DNA of 64,000 nt, taken from the NCBI GenBank assembly GCA_041725895.1, contig JBGRQA010000027.1, positions 1 to 64,000 on the forward strand, given 5' to 3'. Position numbers and translations under genes: made by a program. How positions within the stretch are numbered: position 1 is the stretch's first letter; every line of letters begins with the position of its first letter. The notes beneath the pieces are model-generated. The model searched no databases and had not been told where the DNA came from. It was given only the letters and a program-made list of their open reading frames with translations. Of this stretch, positions 18,777 to 27,244 are shown in pieces. This stretch comes from JBGRQA01 sp041725895 (lineage in GTDB: Bacteria > Bacteroidota > Bacteroidia > Bacteroidales > Marinifilaceae).

Positions 18777-19997
18777 ATGAAGCAAAAGATGAAGATAAAG
18801 AAAAGTATTTCCTTGCAATGGATTCTGGTTGCTGTGGCATTGTTGTTTTCCCTTGAAGGATGCGGTCAGGCCGGTCATTCGAGGATTGTTCCCGGGGCTG
18901 AACGGACCCAGGAATACTTGCCATTATTACGGAATAGCAAAGTGGCTGTAGTGGCTAATCCGGCTTCCAGAATGGGAGGTCAGCATTTGGTTGATAGTTT
19001 GCTGGCTTTGGGTGTGAAGGTGAAGAAAATATTCAGTCCTGAACATGGTTTTCGCGGAAAGGCAGATGCGGGAGAGAAAGTGAAGAGTGGAATCGATTCT
19101 CAAACGGGATTGCCCATTGTTTCTCTTTACGGAAAACACAAAAAGCCTTACGATGTCGATTTGCAGGGCATCGATCAGGTTGTTTTCGACTTGCAGGATG
19201 TGGGAGCCCGGTTCTACACCTACATTTCTACTCTGCATTATGTGATGGAAGCCTGTGCTGAGAATGGTATTCCTGTTCTTGTTTTGGATCGTCCCAATCC
19301 AAATGCTTTCTATATTGATGGTCCTGTACTAAAGCCGGAGTACTCCTCATTTGTAGGGATGCATCCGGTTCCGGTAGTATACGGAATGAGTATTGGAGAA
19401 TATGCCCAGATGATTAATGGGGAGGGATGGCTGAAGGATGGGATCCAATGTGAGTTGACGGTAATTCCTTGCGGGAATTGGAATCATCAGAAGGAGTATG
19501 CTTTGCCGATAAAACCTTCTCCCAATTTGCCAAACGCTACTTCTGTAATTCTGTACCCCTCCTTATGTTTCTTTGAAGGAACAGTGGTTAGTGCAGGTAG
19601 AGGTACCGATTTTCCCTTTCAATGTTTTGGTCATCCCGGGATGAGGAATACCTCCTTTTCCTATACGCCTCGAAGTATCGAAGGCGCCAGCAAATACCCC
19701 AAGTTTAAGGGAAAAAAATGTTTCGGTTACGATTTACGGAAGAACGAAACGGAGGGGATCAGAAGCAGAAGGAGGTTGAATCTTTCCTACCTGATTGGGG
19801 CCTATCATTCGATGGAGAATCGGGAGAAATTTTTTAATCCATTTTTTGAGAAGCTGGCCGGAACAGGAGAACTTCGAAAACAAATTCAGAAGGGGATGAG
19901 TGAACAGGAGATCCGAAAAAGCTGGCAGGCGGATCTGAAGAAATTCAAGAGCATCCGAAAAAAATATTTACTGTATTCTGATTCGAATCAAAACTAA
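18777..19997 (+). CDS. namZ: DUF1343 family exo-beta-N-acetylmuramidase, lipoprotein
   Basis: 406 residues from the ATG at 18777; the frame opens at a TTG at 18744 but the signal peptide argues for the ATG. The lipoprotein signal ends in SLEGC. The body matches the DUF1343/NamZ family: VAVVANPASR, FSPEHGFRG, GLPIVSLYG, DLQDVGARFYTY, VLDRPNPN and EGTVVSAGRGTDFPF. NamZ removes terminal MurNAc from peptidoglycan fragments during wall recycling. Family membership is secure. The cupin gene starts 16 bases downstream and is probably co-transcribed. Confidence 0.9.
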   Translation: MKQKMKIKKSISLQWILVAVALLFSLEGCGQAGHSRIVPGAERTQEYLPLLRNSKVAVVANPASRMGGQHLVDSLLALGVKVKKIFSPEHGFRGKADAGEKVKSGIDSQTGLPIVSLYGKHKKPYDVDLQGIDQVVFDLQDVGARFYTYISTLHYVMEACAENGIPVLVLDRPNPNAFYIDGPVLKPEYSSFVGMHPVPVVYGMSIGEYAQMINGEGWLKDGIQCELTVIPCGNWNHQKEYALPIKPSPNLPNATSVILYPSLCFFEGTVVSAGRGTDFPFQCFGHPGMRNTSFSYTPRSIEGASKYPKFKGKKCFGYDLRKNETEGIRSRRRLNLSYLIGAYHSMENREKFFNPFFEKLAGTGELRKQIQKGMSEQEIRKSWQADLKKFKSIRKKYLLYSDSNQN

Positions 19998-20013
19998 TTT
20001 TGAAGGAATTTGA

Positions 20014-20379
20014 ATGCACATTGTTAAAATAGAAAGTGGAAGAAAAATGAAAGAGATATTTCCCGAAGAAGTGAAGCAATTGCCATTGGCAGATATTCCC
20101 ATTGACGGTTTGAAAGCCTGGCTGGCACAAGAGGAGAACAACCAGATTCTGTTCATGGAATTTGATGAGGATACCGAAGTGCAGCCCCATAGCCACCGAA
20201 GTCAGTGGGGGGTTGTGTTGGAAGGAAGAATGGATTTGGTGATTGACGGCCAAATGAAAACCTACCAAAAGGGGGATCGATATTACATTCCCGAAGGAGT
20301 AGAGCACTCAGCCAAGATTTATGCCGGGTATGCCGATATCTGCTTCTTCCACCAGAAGGATCGGTATCGTTCGAAGTAG
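20014..20379 (+). CDS. small cupin-domain protein
   Basis: 121 residues forming a single cupin barrel: the metal motif appears as PHSHRSQWGVVLEG (first box) and YYIPEGVEHSAKIYAG (second box, EGVEHS). Such proteins bind a divalent metal and a small ligand; substrate and reaction cannot be told. It is 16 bases after namZ, so it may act in the same sugar or wall pathway. It is the last coding gene before repeat array 2. Confidence 0.8.
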   Translation: MHIVKIESGRKMKEIFPEEVKQLPLADIPIDGLKAWLAQEENNQILFMEFDEDTEVQPHSHRSQWGVVLEGRMDLVIDGQMKTYQKGDRYYIPEGVEHSAKIYAGYADICFFHQKDRYRSK

Positions 20380-20518
20380 GATCGTTGCCTGGAAAAAAGA
20401 GGTGCAATTCTGGTTCCATTTAATTTACGGAAATTTTAGGGAAAGCAGTAAAAAAAATCGGAAGGATTTTTCTATGCGGCAACAGTTAACATTAAGTTTA
20501 CTGTTGCCGGATATTTAC

Positions 20519-20917
20519 ACGGCCGAAACGGTTAAGTATAGGCCTCTGTTTTTCTATTTAACGGCCGGAAATCCGCATTATACGGCCGTAGATTTTTTTT
20601 TCACGGCCGTAGGAATGATTTATTCGGCCGATTTTTCTCCTCCCACGGGCGTATAACTAAATAATTCGGCCCATAATTTTGTTGCCACGGCCCTGTACTC
20701 CATTTATACGGTTCATAATATGCCTCAAACGGCCGAATAAATATTTTCCACGCGCGATTTTTTTTTAATCGCGGCCGTTTTTTTACTTCCCACGGCCGTA
20801 TTTTTTTTCGCCAGGTGCGTATAAATTTTTTCTACGGCCGTAGAAATTGTATCCACGCAGGTATGAATTGTTGCCGCGGTAGTAGGCTTATTTTCCAAGC
20901 GCACAGGTTTTTCCGCT
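20519..20917. repeat. 21-bp-period degenerate repeat array 2
   Basis: Nineteen units in strict 21-base phase from 20519 to 20917. The core is ACGGCCGTA; seven units keep ACGGCCG exactly and others differ at one to three bases (TCGGCCGAT, ACGGGCGTA, ACGCGCGAT). With the preceding T the core becomes the palindrome TACGGCCGTA. The other 12 bases of each unit vary, are T-rich and often end in CC. Both flanks decay gradually. No indels break the phase over 400 bases. It lies 3' of the unknown gene at 21460-22101 and after the cupin gene. Stops interrupt both apparent frames, so it is not coding. Confidence 0.88.
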
Positions 20918-21169
20918 ATACATCTGTAAAATACGGAAATTGCTTTGTAAGCAAAAGGATGTTGCAGAAAAAAAAAGTTGTTGGTCCTCAATCCATGTCT
21001 CTCTTCCGATTGGAAATGATTCCCAACCTTCAATTTTACAGGATGTTAATAAAGTTAATAAAATTTTATCGGGAAGTAAAAATTATGGTTTAGTAGATGG
21101 GGCGGTTGTGGCATTTTGTTGTTTTTCAGCTTGGTTCAAATTTTGTAAATTGATTGGAGCCATTCCATT

Positions 21170-21200
21170 CTGGTATCCCCACTTTGGGTGGGGTTACCAG
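21170..21200. repeat. hairpin
   Basis: CTGGTATCCCCAC pairs with GTGGGGTTACCAG around a TTTGG loop, with one mismatched step. No T-run follows, so it is not a clear terminator. Confidence 0.6.
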
Positions 21201-21268
21201 TAAGACGGGTTTTAGGCTCCACAGATCATGAGTAGTTTGTGGATCCAAATTCCGAAGGTATGGGTATA

Positions 21269-21288
21269 CCCCTGAGCTTGAAATAGGG
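21269..21288. repeat. CCCCT/AGGGG hairpin
   Basis: CCCCT, then GAGCTTGAAAT, then AGGGG. It closely resembles the hairpin at 32125-32144, which shares TTGAAATAGGGG. Confidence 0.55.
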
Positions 21289-21378
21289 GGGCTACGTTCT
21301 TTGACATGATGAGATTAGTGGCAATCGCATGCTATGTTTGGATCTTTTGAATCCTGTTTTGATATAGGGGCAGCCAGA

Positions 21379-21446
21379 AGGAAACAGGGCCATCGGAAAA
21401 CGAAAGGAAAGCAACTATAAGTATAGAAACCGATGGCCTGTTTCCT
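21379..21446 (-). repeat. long inverted repeat 3' of the helical gene
   Basis: AGGAAACAGGGCCATCGG (21379-21396) pairs with CCGATGGCCTGTTTCCT (21430-21446) with a single bulged G, around a 33-base loop. It begins 14 bases past the stop codon of the minus-strand gene. No T-run follows, so processing or protein binding is as likely as termination. Confidence 0.65.
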
Positions 21447-21459
21447 GGGATATGATATT

Positions 21460-22101
21460 TTAATTGCGGGAAGTAGACAACTTGCGGGTGTCCTTGAATT
21501 CCAGCAGGGCCAATTGCATCTGGCTCTTGAAATTGATGTTCCAGTTCTCGAATTCATGCATGGCTTGCTCCAGTTTGTGTCGGGTCCTTCGGGTTTCCCA
21601 ACTCATCTTTTGTTGTTTTTGATAGGCTTGCTGTAACAAAATAATCTGGCAAAGCCCTTTTTGAAATTCACTCTTATCCAGTCCGTGTAGCTGGATTCGT
21701 GACAAGTAGTAGCCGTCGTTCAGGAGTAACTGGTAAAAATCCTGTAACTTTTGAATCCATCCTTTCATGCCTTTCGCATTGAACTCGGCTGCTTCCAACT
21801 CCTTCCAGAATCTTTGCTGGTTTTTTAAGACCGGCTTTATTTGTCGCAGGTGCTCCACATAAGTTTGATGGCTTACCTCTTTCTTTTGATACAAATCGTT
21901 GTTGCAATCGTATTCCAAAGCAGATTGATGCTTGTAATCCTGGTAATATTTGCTTGCACGTTCCAATAACTCTTTTCCTTCCTTGATTCTGCCGGCCGAA
22001 AATCCAAATCTCAGTAGTTGGTTTTGCAGCTCCAAACTGTTCAAACTCTCATCAATTGAATGTTTGGCTTTTTTTAATTTTTCATGGATGGTAAAATTCA
22101 T
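21460..22101 (-). CDS. helical protein of unknown function beside repeat array 2
   Basis: 213 residues, no signal peptide or membrane segment, almost entirely predicted helix, rich in Gln, Lys, Glu and Leu. I do not recognise the family. The segment HGLDKSEFQKGL (139-150), LLQQA (155-159), ETRRTRHKLEQAM (169-181) parallels the 9264-10091 protein, with similar spacing up to LLQQA and a shorter linker after it. This suggests distant homology, which I cannot test here. Downstream on its own strand lie three hairpins and then the second 21-bp array, so gene and array have the same order as in the first locus. Role unknown; array binding is inferred. Confidence 0.7.
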   Translation of the reverse strand: MNFTIHEKLKKAKHSIDESLNSLELQNQLLRFGFSAGRIKEGKELLERASKYYQDYKHQSALEYDCNNDLYQKKEVSHQTYVEHLRQIKPVLKNQQRFWKELEAAEFNAKGMKGWIQKLQDFYQLLLNDGYYLSRIQLHGLDKSEFQKGLCQIILLQQAYQKQQKMSWETRRTRHKLEQAMHEFENWNINFKSQMQLALLEFKDTRKLSTSRN

Positions 22102-22415
22102 AACCTACATTTTGGTGATTCATTTTGATACCAACAAGTTTACAAAAGAGAAGTTGTATGCATCTAAAGCTAGCATTAATTGTCTGTTACTATTTTGTAA
22201 TTCTGTTAAAGAGATTGTATGTATTCTTTACTTCCAGGTGAACGGAATGTAAATTTTTATTCCACTACAGAGACCTTGGGTCGAAAAAGTATTGCATGGG
22301 TACCGACCATAGGAAAGGGGGATAGGAAATAAGAAAATTTGGAAGATTATTTTTTAATTATTGGAGGAATAGTGATAAATTTAAGCAAATCAAATACTCT
22401 TAAAAGGAAGGAATT
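22102..22415. other. divergent intergenic region
   Basis: About 310 bases between two divergent genes. I see no gene, no RNA and no convincing -7 box; an AAGGAAGG stretch lies just before the ATG at 22416. Confidence 0.4.
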
Positions 22416-22997
22416 ATGGCTTTTACATTACAGATAGGAGATAAGGCTCCCGATTTTTGTTTGGTGGGTACCGACGGAATTAAATACAAGTTGACGGATT
22501 TTAAATCTTCCAAAATTCTTGTTGTATTTTTTACTTGCAATCATTGTCCCTACGTAATTGGTTCGGATGAGGATACCCGGGCCATTGCTGATAAATATAT
22601 TCCCCATGGGGTAGAATTTGTTGGGATCAATTCCAATTCGCCCAATACTTACGAGGAAGACGATTTCGATAGCATGGTACAACGAATGGATGATAATGAG
22701 TTTCCCTGGGTGTATCTTTACGATGAAACGCAGGAAGTGGCTTTGGCTTATGGTGCTTTGCGAACTCCTCACTTCTATGTGTTTGATAGAAGCAGGAAAT
22801 TGATCTACACCGGAAGAGCTGTTGACAATCCAAGGGATACCTCGAAGGTGACCCGAAGGGATTTGGAGAAAGCCTTGGATGAATACCTGGAAGGGAAGGA
22901 AATATCCAACCCCGTTACCAATCCAATTGGTTGCAATGTAAAGTGGGAGGGCAAAGACAAGCATTGGATGCCGGCTGATGCCTGTGATCTGGTGTAG
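22416..22997 (+). CDS. thioredoxin-family (peroxiredoxin-like) protein
   Basis: 193 residues with the AhpC/TSA-type thioredoxin fold: IGDKAPDFCLVGTDG at the start, active-site-like FFTCNHCPYV (Cys-Asn-His-Cys near 46-50), and RTPHFYVFD with the cis-proline. The C-terminal NPIGCNVKW carries another Cys. Members of this cytoplasmic group are annotated as thioredoxin-family proteins of unknown substrate. The CNHC pair is compatible with disulfide reduction or thiol-based resistance. No signal peptide. Single gene. Confidence 0.8.
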   Translation: MAFTLQIGDKAPDFCLVGTDGIKYKLTDFKSSKILVVFFTCNHCPYVIGSDEDTRAIADKYIPHGVEFVGINSNSPNTYEEDDFDSMVQRMDDNEFPWVYLYDETQEVALAYGALRTPHFYVFDRSRKLIYTGRAVDNPRDTSKVTRRDLEKALDEYLEGKEISNPVTNPIGCNVKWEGKDKHWMPADACDLV

Positions 22998-23063
22998 CTG
23001 TACAATCGAGGGAAGAGGGCCGGAAATGAAGCGAACCTGTTCTTCTGTTATATGCATAAAAAA

Positions 23064-23083
23064 GGGGCTGAAAACTCAGCCCC
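23064..23083 (-). terminator. terminator of the aminotransferase gene
   Basis: GGGGCTGA pairs with TCAGCCCC around AAAC. On the minus strand TTTTTTAT follows directly. Confidence 0.88.
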
Positions 23084-23114
23084 TCCTGTACAATGTCAAT
23101 TGTATCGGAAAAAA

Positions 23115-24314
23115 CTAGATCGTTCTTCCTGGATATACTTTCAATGCTTCAGCAAGTGTTTCCATTGCATTAGCTAAATCTTCCTTTTTCAAAACGTAAG
23201 CAATACGAACTTCGTTTTTACCTAAACCTTTGGTAGCGTAGAATCCGGTTGCAGGAGCTACCATTACCGATTGGTTCTTGTATTCGAAATCTTCCAGAAT
23301 CCACTGGGCAAATTTGTCCGCATCATCAATTGGTAGTTTCACAACAGTATAGAAAGCACCTTTAGGAGTAGGACTGTAAACGCCTTCCATTTTGTTCAGG
23401 GCTTCTACCATGAAGTTACGACGCTCGATGTATTCGTTGTAAACCTCGTCGAAGTATTCCTTGGGAGTTTCAAGGGAAGCTTCTGCAGCAATCTGACCGA
23501 AAGCAGGAGGACACAGACGAGCCTGGGCAAATTTCATAGCAATTTTGATTACCTCTTTGTTTTTGGTAATCATGGCACCAATACGAACACCACACTCGCT
23601 GTAACGCTTGGATACCGAATCCATCAGGATTACGTTTTGCTCCAAACCTTCCAGGTTCATGGCCGAAAAATGCTCCTCTCCGTCGTAGCAGAACTCACGG
23701 TATACTTCATCTGAGAACAGGTACAAATCGTGCTTCAGGATGATTTCGCGCAGTTGATTCAATTCCTCTTTGGAGTACAGGTAACCGGTTGGGTTGTTTG
23801 GGTTACAGATTACAATCCCTTTTGTTTTAGGGGTAATCAGTTTCTCAAACTCCTCGATGGAAGGCAAACCAAAATCATTCTCAATGCTGGAAGTGATTGG
23901 TTTTACCACAACTCCGGCTGCTACAGCAAATCCATTGTAGTTTGCATAGAAAGGTTCCGGGATGATAATTTCATCACCAGGATTCAAACAAGACATCAGC
24001 GCAAAAGTAATTGCTTCGGAACCACCGGTGGTGATCAGCATCTCGTTTTCGTCCACATTAATGCCAATGTTCTGGTAGTACTTGGCCAATTTCTGACGGT
24101 AGGAAAGGTTTCCTGCCGAATGGCTGTACTCGATTACCTTTTCGGTACAATTTTTCACCGCGTCCATGGCAACTTCCGGAGTTTTGATATCCGGCTGACC
24201 AATGTTCAAGTGATAAATAGTTCTGCCTTTGGCTTTAGCTGCCTCGGCAAAAGGAACGAGTTTCCGAATAGGAGACTCAGGCATCAATTTTCCTTTATCT
24301 GATACTTGTGGCAT
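23115..24314 (-). CDS. class I/II PLP-dependent aminotransferase
   Basis: 399 residues, the usual length. Recognisable blocks: LNIGQPDIKTPE, GGSEAITFAL, PEPFYANYNGF, the substrate/PLP-binding NPNNPTGYLYS, LFSDEVYREF, and the PLP lysine in DSVSKRYSECGVRIG. C-terminal Arg region NEVRIAYVL. It transfers an amino group between an amino acid and a 2-oxo acid; aspartate or aromatic substrates are likely but not decided by eye. Single gene with its own -7 box and terminator. Confidence 0.9.
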   Translation of the reverse strand: MPQVSDKGKLMPESPIRKLVPFAEAAKAKGRTIYHLNIGQPDIKTPEVAMDAVKNCTEKVIEYSHSAGNLSYRQKLAKYYQNIGINVDENEMLITTGGSEAITFALMSCLNPGDEIIIPEPFYANYNGFAVAAGVVVKPITSSIENDFGLPSIEEFEKLITPKTKGIVICNPNNPTGYLYSKEELNQLREIILKHDLYLFSDEVYREFCYDGEEHFSAMNLEGLEQNVILMDSVSKRYSECGVRIGAMITKNKEVIKIAMKFAQARLCPPAFGQIAAEASLETPKEYFDEVYNEYIERRNFMVEALNKMEGVYSPTPKGAFYTVVKLPIDDADKFAQWILEDFEYKNQSVMVAPATGFYATKGLGKNEVRIAYVLKKEDLANAMETLAEALKVYPGRTI

Positions 24315-24392
24315 TTGTTATGTGTTTAAGATTTTTGTTGTATAAAAAGTATCCTAAGCGATTTGCAATTCATATTGCAAGAATCAGCATGC

Positions 24393-24400
24393 CAAAATTA
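24393..24400 (-). promoter_or_regulatory. -7 box of the aminotransferase gene
   Basis: Minus strand reads TAATTTTG, matching TAnnTTTG, about 80 bases before the ATG at 24314. Confidence 0.45.
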
Positions 24401-24520
24401 GACAAAAATTGATGTAAAAAAAATGATTTTTGCTGCTTTTCAACAGTGGAGTAAAAAGCTGATTGTAAGTTATAAAATAGGAAGAATTGGATTAAAATGG
24501 TTCAAAAATGATAAATTGTA

Positions 24521-24982
24521 TTATTCTCTTCCCTTTGAAAGAAAAAACTCAAGGCTATTTACAGACCATTCAACACTATTAATTGGCCTTTTAGGTGCAA
24601 TTTCTTTATTTGCTTTAATGGGTAATATCTCTTTTATAGATTTTATTGCTTCAATATGTGTTGTTATTGGTAAAGCACCTTTTTCAAAACCTGTTCTTTT
24701 TCCATTTAAATCATAATAAATGCCAGATTCTCTCCATCCTATAAATTTACCATTGAATCCATAAATTTCATCTTCATTGCTTTTTAAGAAATAGCAAACA
24801 GGCTTTCCGTCCCATAAGTAAATAACATAAGTTGAATCATTATTATTGTAATAAGCAACAGGTTTTCCATCCTTATTGTAAATAGATATTTCATTGCTTT
24901 CGAAAGCATCTTTTTGATCATCATCTTGACAAGAGATGAATAATAAAATTGTTATTACAAAGTAGGATAAGGTTTTTCTCAT
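24521..24982 (-). CDS. small lipoprotein with four-fold beta-flower-like repeats
   Basis: 153 residues. Signal peptide with lipobox FISC. Residues about 30-105 hold four short repeats ending in DGKPVAYY, DGKPVCYF, NGKFIGWRE and NGKRTGFEKG, each followed by a turn and strand. This looks like the small 4-fold beta-flower domain seen in Bacteroidota lipoproteins; the name is from memory of the repeat pattern. Function unknown. It is 67 bases downstream of the next lipoprotein gene, separated by a hairpin, and both are clearly AT-rich compared with their neighbours. Confidence 0.7.
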   Translation of the reverse strand: MRKTLSYFVITILLFISCQDDDQKDAFESNEISIYNKDGKPVAYYNNNDSTYVIYLWDGKPVCYFLKSNEDEIYGFNGKFIGWRESGIYYDLNGKRTGFEKGALPITTHIEAIKSIKEILPIKANKEIAPKRPINSVEWSVNSLEFFLSKGRE

Positions 24983-25005
24983 ATTAGTAAAATTATAAAT
25001 GAAAC

Positions 25006-25037
25006 ATCGAACTTTATGTTAGCATAAAGTTCGATGA
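25006..25037 (-). terminator. 14-bp perfect hairpin between two lipoprotein genes
   Basis: CATCGAACTTTATG, loop TTAG, then its exact complement. On the minus strand it follows the stop at 25049 and runs into TTTCATTTATAATTTT, a weak T-rich tail. Confidence 0.65.
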
Positions 25038-25048
25038 GAGTCTAAATT

Positions 25049-26506
25049 TTAATATACTCTTTTTGTTTTGATGCTAAATTTACACCAGCCAGCTGTAATT
25101 TCTCGTGGATAGTATTTTGTTCCTACTTTTTTTGTAATTACAGGATCATTAAAATGCAAAATTGCTTCACCTAAATCATCCGATTGCAATTTTGTTTTAA
25201 TTGTACAAGTAGATTTCTGAGATTTAGCTGCTGAAGCACCAAATTTTAATCCGATTTTCTTTGAATCACCATTATTTGCGCCAAAATTCATAGCATAATT
25301 TGATGATATTTCTACGGTTTCAGTTACTTCTTGTTCAGAATCAATTTCAGCTATTTCGAATTTCCAAGCCATTCCATAATTTTGTAAATCCCATGGGATT
25401 AATTCTAAATTAGGATTATAGTGTTTATAGCCAACAATAGATGCATATGGGAATTTGTTTTTGTACGCATAACGAATTTCATAATCAATAAGATCAAGTG
25501 GTTTTGCGGAAAAATATTTAGTTAAAGTAGATCCCATCCCATTTTTTGAGTTAATTATGACAGTTACCTGAAATTCCCATGCTCCATCAGTCCAATATTT
25601 GGCTGGATTTGTTGCATCTTTTGCAGGTATTTTTTCTTTTCTAAATGGATCTCCAGATTGCTCTGATATTTTATTAAACCAATCTCCATTCATTTGGAAG
25701 TCTGTAAAAAATTCGCTGTAGTTTGATTTAAATTTACCAGTTGTATTCTGAGGAGTTAATCCATAATAGATATGATCTCTTTGCCAATCCATACCCAAAT
25801 TGAATGCTTTAATAGCTGCAGGGTCGAAAGAATTTGAAGAACTGGATGATTTTAATTTTTGTTTTGTTTTTTGAGGATTAAAACAATCATCAATAAACTC
25901 ATAAGAATACGAGTTTAAAGTAGATGATTTGAGGTTCCCTTTTTTAGAAGTTCTTACTCGTTCATTTGTTTTAACTACAAGTGTTGGAAAATTTGGAATA
26001 GTACCTTCTGGTATTGATATTAGATTGTTCTTAGAATCATAAAGAAGAACGTCTTTACTTTTGTTAACTACAACAGCAACAATGGGAGTTTCTTTTTCTG
26101 TAGCCCAACTATTAGGTGTAAAGTTTGGAAGTGTAGGAATTAGAATTGTGAGTAGAGGTAATTGTTCTTCAATCTGATTAAATAACTCTTTTGATTCAGA
26201 ATATGAGGAAATTAACTCAGAAACAGAAATGTTATTTATTTTCTGATCCTTTATTAAGTGATATAGAACATCGTGATCATTATCAAATTGTTTTAATGCT
26301 TCATTCTTTATAAGTTCTCTTAACTCTTTACTATCAGCTAATGCAGGAATTAAGGCATTGGCAAACTTAATTCTTAAACTATCATTTGTATTTTTGATAA
26401 ATAATTCTGAACCAGAAGATGGTTTTTCATCCATAAAATCATCATTTTGGCAGCATGCAAATAAAAATGTAAGCAATATTATTGCAAAAAAATTAATTTT
26501 ATTCAT
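25049..26506 (-). CDS. large lipoprotein of unknown function
   Basis: 485 residues. Signal peptide MNKINFFAIILLTFLFACC with a lipobox, so surface or periplasmic anchoring is likely. Residues about 40-110 are helical (NALIPALADSKELRELIKNE, then DNDHDVLYHLIKDQKI), a segment that also begins other Bacteroidota surface lipoproteins. The rest is beta-rich with no motif I recognise (DGAWEFQVTVIINSKNGMGS, GWCKFSIKTK). No function assigned. AT-rich, isolated between an aminotransferase and valS, and possibly acquired by transfer together with the small lipoprotein downstream. Confidence 0.7.
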   Translation of the reverse strand: MNKINFFAIILLTFLFACCQNDDFMDEKPSSGSELFIKNTNDSLRIKFANALIPALADSKELRELIKNEALKQFDNDHDVLYHLIKDQKINNISVSELISSYSESKELFNQIEEQLPLLTILIPTLPNFTPNSWATEKETPIVAVVVNKSKDVLLYDSKNNLISIPEGTIPNFPTLVVKTNERVRTSKKGNLKSSTLNSYSYEFIDDCFNPQKTKQKLKSSSSSNSFDPAAIKAFNLGMDWQRDHIYYGLTPQNTTGKFKSNYSEFFTDFQMNGDWFNKISEQSGDPFRKEKIPAKDATNPAKYWTDGAWEFQVTVIINSKNGMGSTLTKYFSAKPLDLIDYEIRYAYKNKFPYASIVGYKHYNPNLELIPWDLQNYGMAWKFEIAEIDSEQEVTETVEISSNYAMNFGANNGDSKKIGLKFGASAAKSQKSTCTIKTKLQSDDLGEAILHFNDPVITKKVGTKYYPREITAGWCKFSIKTKRVY

Positions 26507-26656
26507 TTTTAGAGTATTAAGTTATTGTTAATAATTACACGCAAATATGTTTAATGAAAGTAAACATAAACAATACAGGCAAAGTTATTAAACAAAACAT
26601 AATAGTGTTGTGAGTCTGACGTGTTGTTAAGCATGTTAATAATGAAAAACCATAAT

Positions 26657-26698
26657 AAACACCTGGTGTATGTAGTTGTATAGTAGGTGTTTGTTTTT
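26657..26698 (+). terminator. terminator-like hairpin without an upstream gene
   Basis: AAACACCT pairs with AGGTGTTT over a 20-base loop, followed by GTTTTTTC. No plus-strand gene precedes it, so it could end a small RNA or be chance. Confidence 0.35.
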
Positions 26699-27201
26699 TC
26701 TCTGTGTAGGATTTAAATAATACAAAATAATTTAATGAGAAAGTGATTTGTATATCTTTAATAAGTAACTATTCTGTTTAGGCATTAGTTGTGTAGAGTT
26801 TTGATGAATTATAAATATTTAAAGCTTATCGTGAGAAACAGGAAGTCTTGAAATTTTAAGAAGTAAAGCTAAAACTCTATCTGCTAGGCATTACTATTTT
26901 TAGAAATGATGCAATATATCTTGATTTCAACAATAATATATTGTAGATATTTGTTAATTTTGTCCCAAATTTTTTTGAAATAAATACGAACTAAAGGCTT
27001 AATGTGATTTTATGGAGATGAAATATGCAAGTGCCTAAAGTATTTTGAGTACTTAAAGTATTTAAAGCGAGAAAAGAATTGGAGCAAGATTGAAATAGAA
27101 TTTGCTGAATGTTGTTTTTACTTCGGTTTTTAAAAGACTTTAAGTGGTTGAAGTCAGAATTGTATAAAAAGTTCATTAAAATTTACAAAGAGTACAATTA
27201 A

Positions 27202-27219
27202 TGCACATTACAATGTGCA
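27202..27219. repeat. palindrome before valS
   Basis: TGCACATT, AC, AATGTGCA: eight-base arms, ending 25 bases before the ATG. A regulator site or leader hairpin is possible. Confidence 0.45.
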
Positions 27220-27244
27220 AAACACTAAAAATAGAGTTAAACAC

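Larger units (their letters stand above)
20918..21459. other. non-coding stretch between array 2 and the helical gene
   Basis: No gene is visible. It holds three separate inverted repeats (21170-21200, 21269-21288, 21379-21446). The part from 20918 to 21170 is AT-rich without structure I can see. Confidence 0.5.
26507..27244. other. AT-rich intergenic region upstream of valS
   Basis: About 740 bases with no gene I can support. It holds a plus-strand hairpin with T-run at 26657-26698 and a short palindrome at 27202-27219. Local tandem pieces (AAAGTATTT, AAGTATTTAAAG near 27036-27067) look like simple AT-rich drift. Confidence 0.45.

Noticed and set aside
20519..20917. CRISPR array
   Set aside because: The conserved part is only about nine bases and degenerate, tails are 12 bases, and no cas gene lies in the window.
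20519..20917. Iteron-type replication origin
   Set aside because: Period fits, but no replication initiator gene or partition genes are near and the conserved part is too short. A binding platform is kept as a looser idea.
20321..21033. Open frames on both strands through array 2 giving TAV heptads
   Set aside because: ACGGCC gives Thr-Ala on either strand because the core is palindromic. Stops fall inside the array on both strands.
26991..27176. 61-residue minus-strand open frame
   Set aside because: No family, no ribosome site, AT-rich composition and divergent to valS; looks like chance.
26507..27244. T-box leader for valS
   Set aside because: No T-box core or specifier stem is visible and such leaders are not usual in this phylum.
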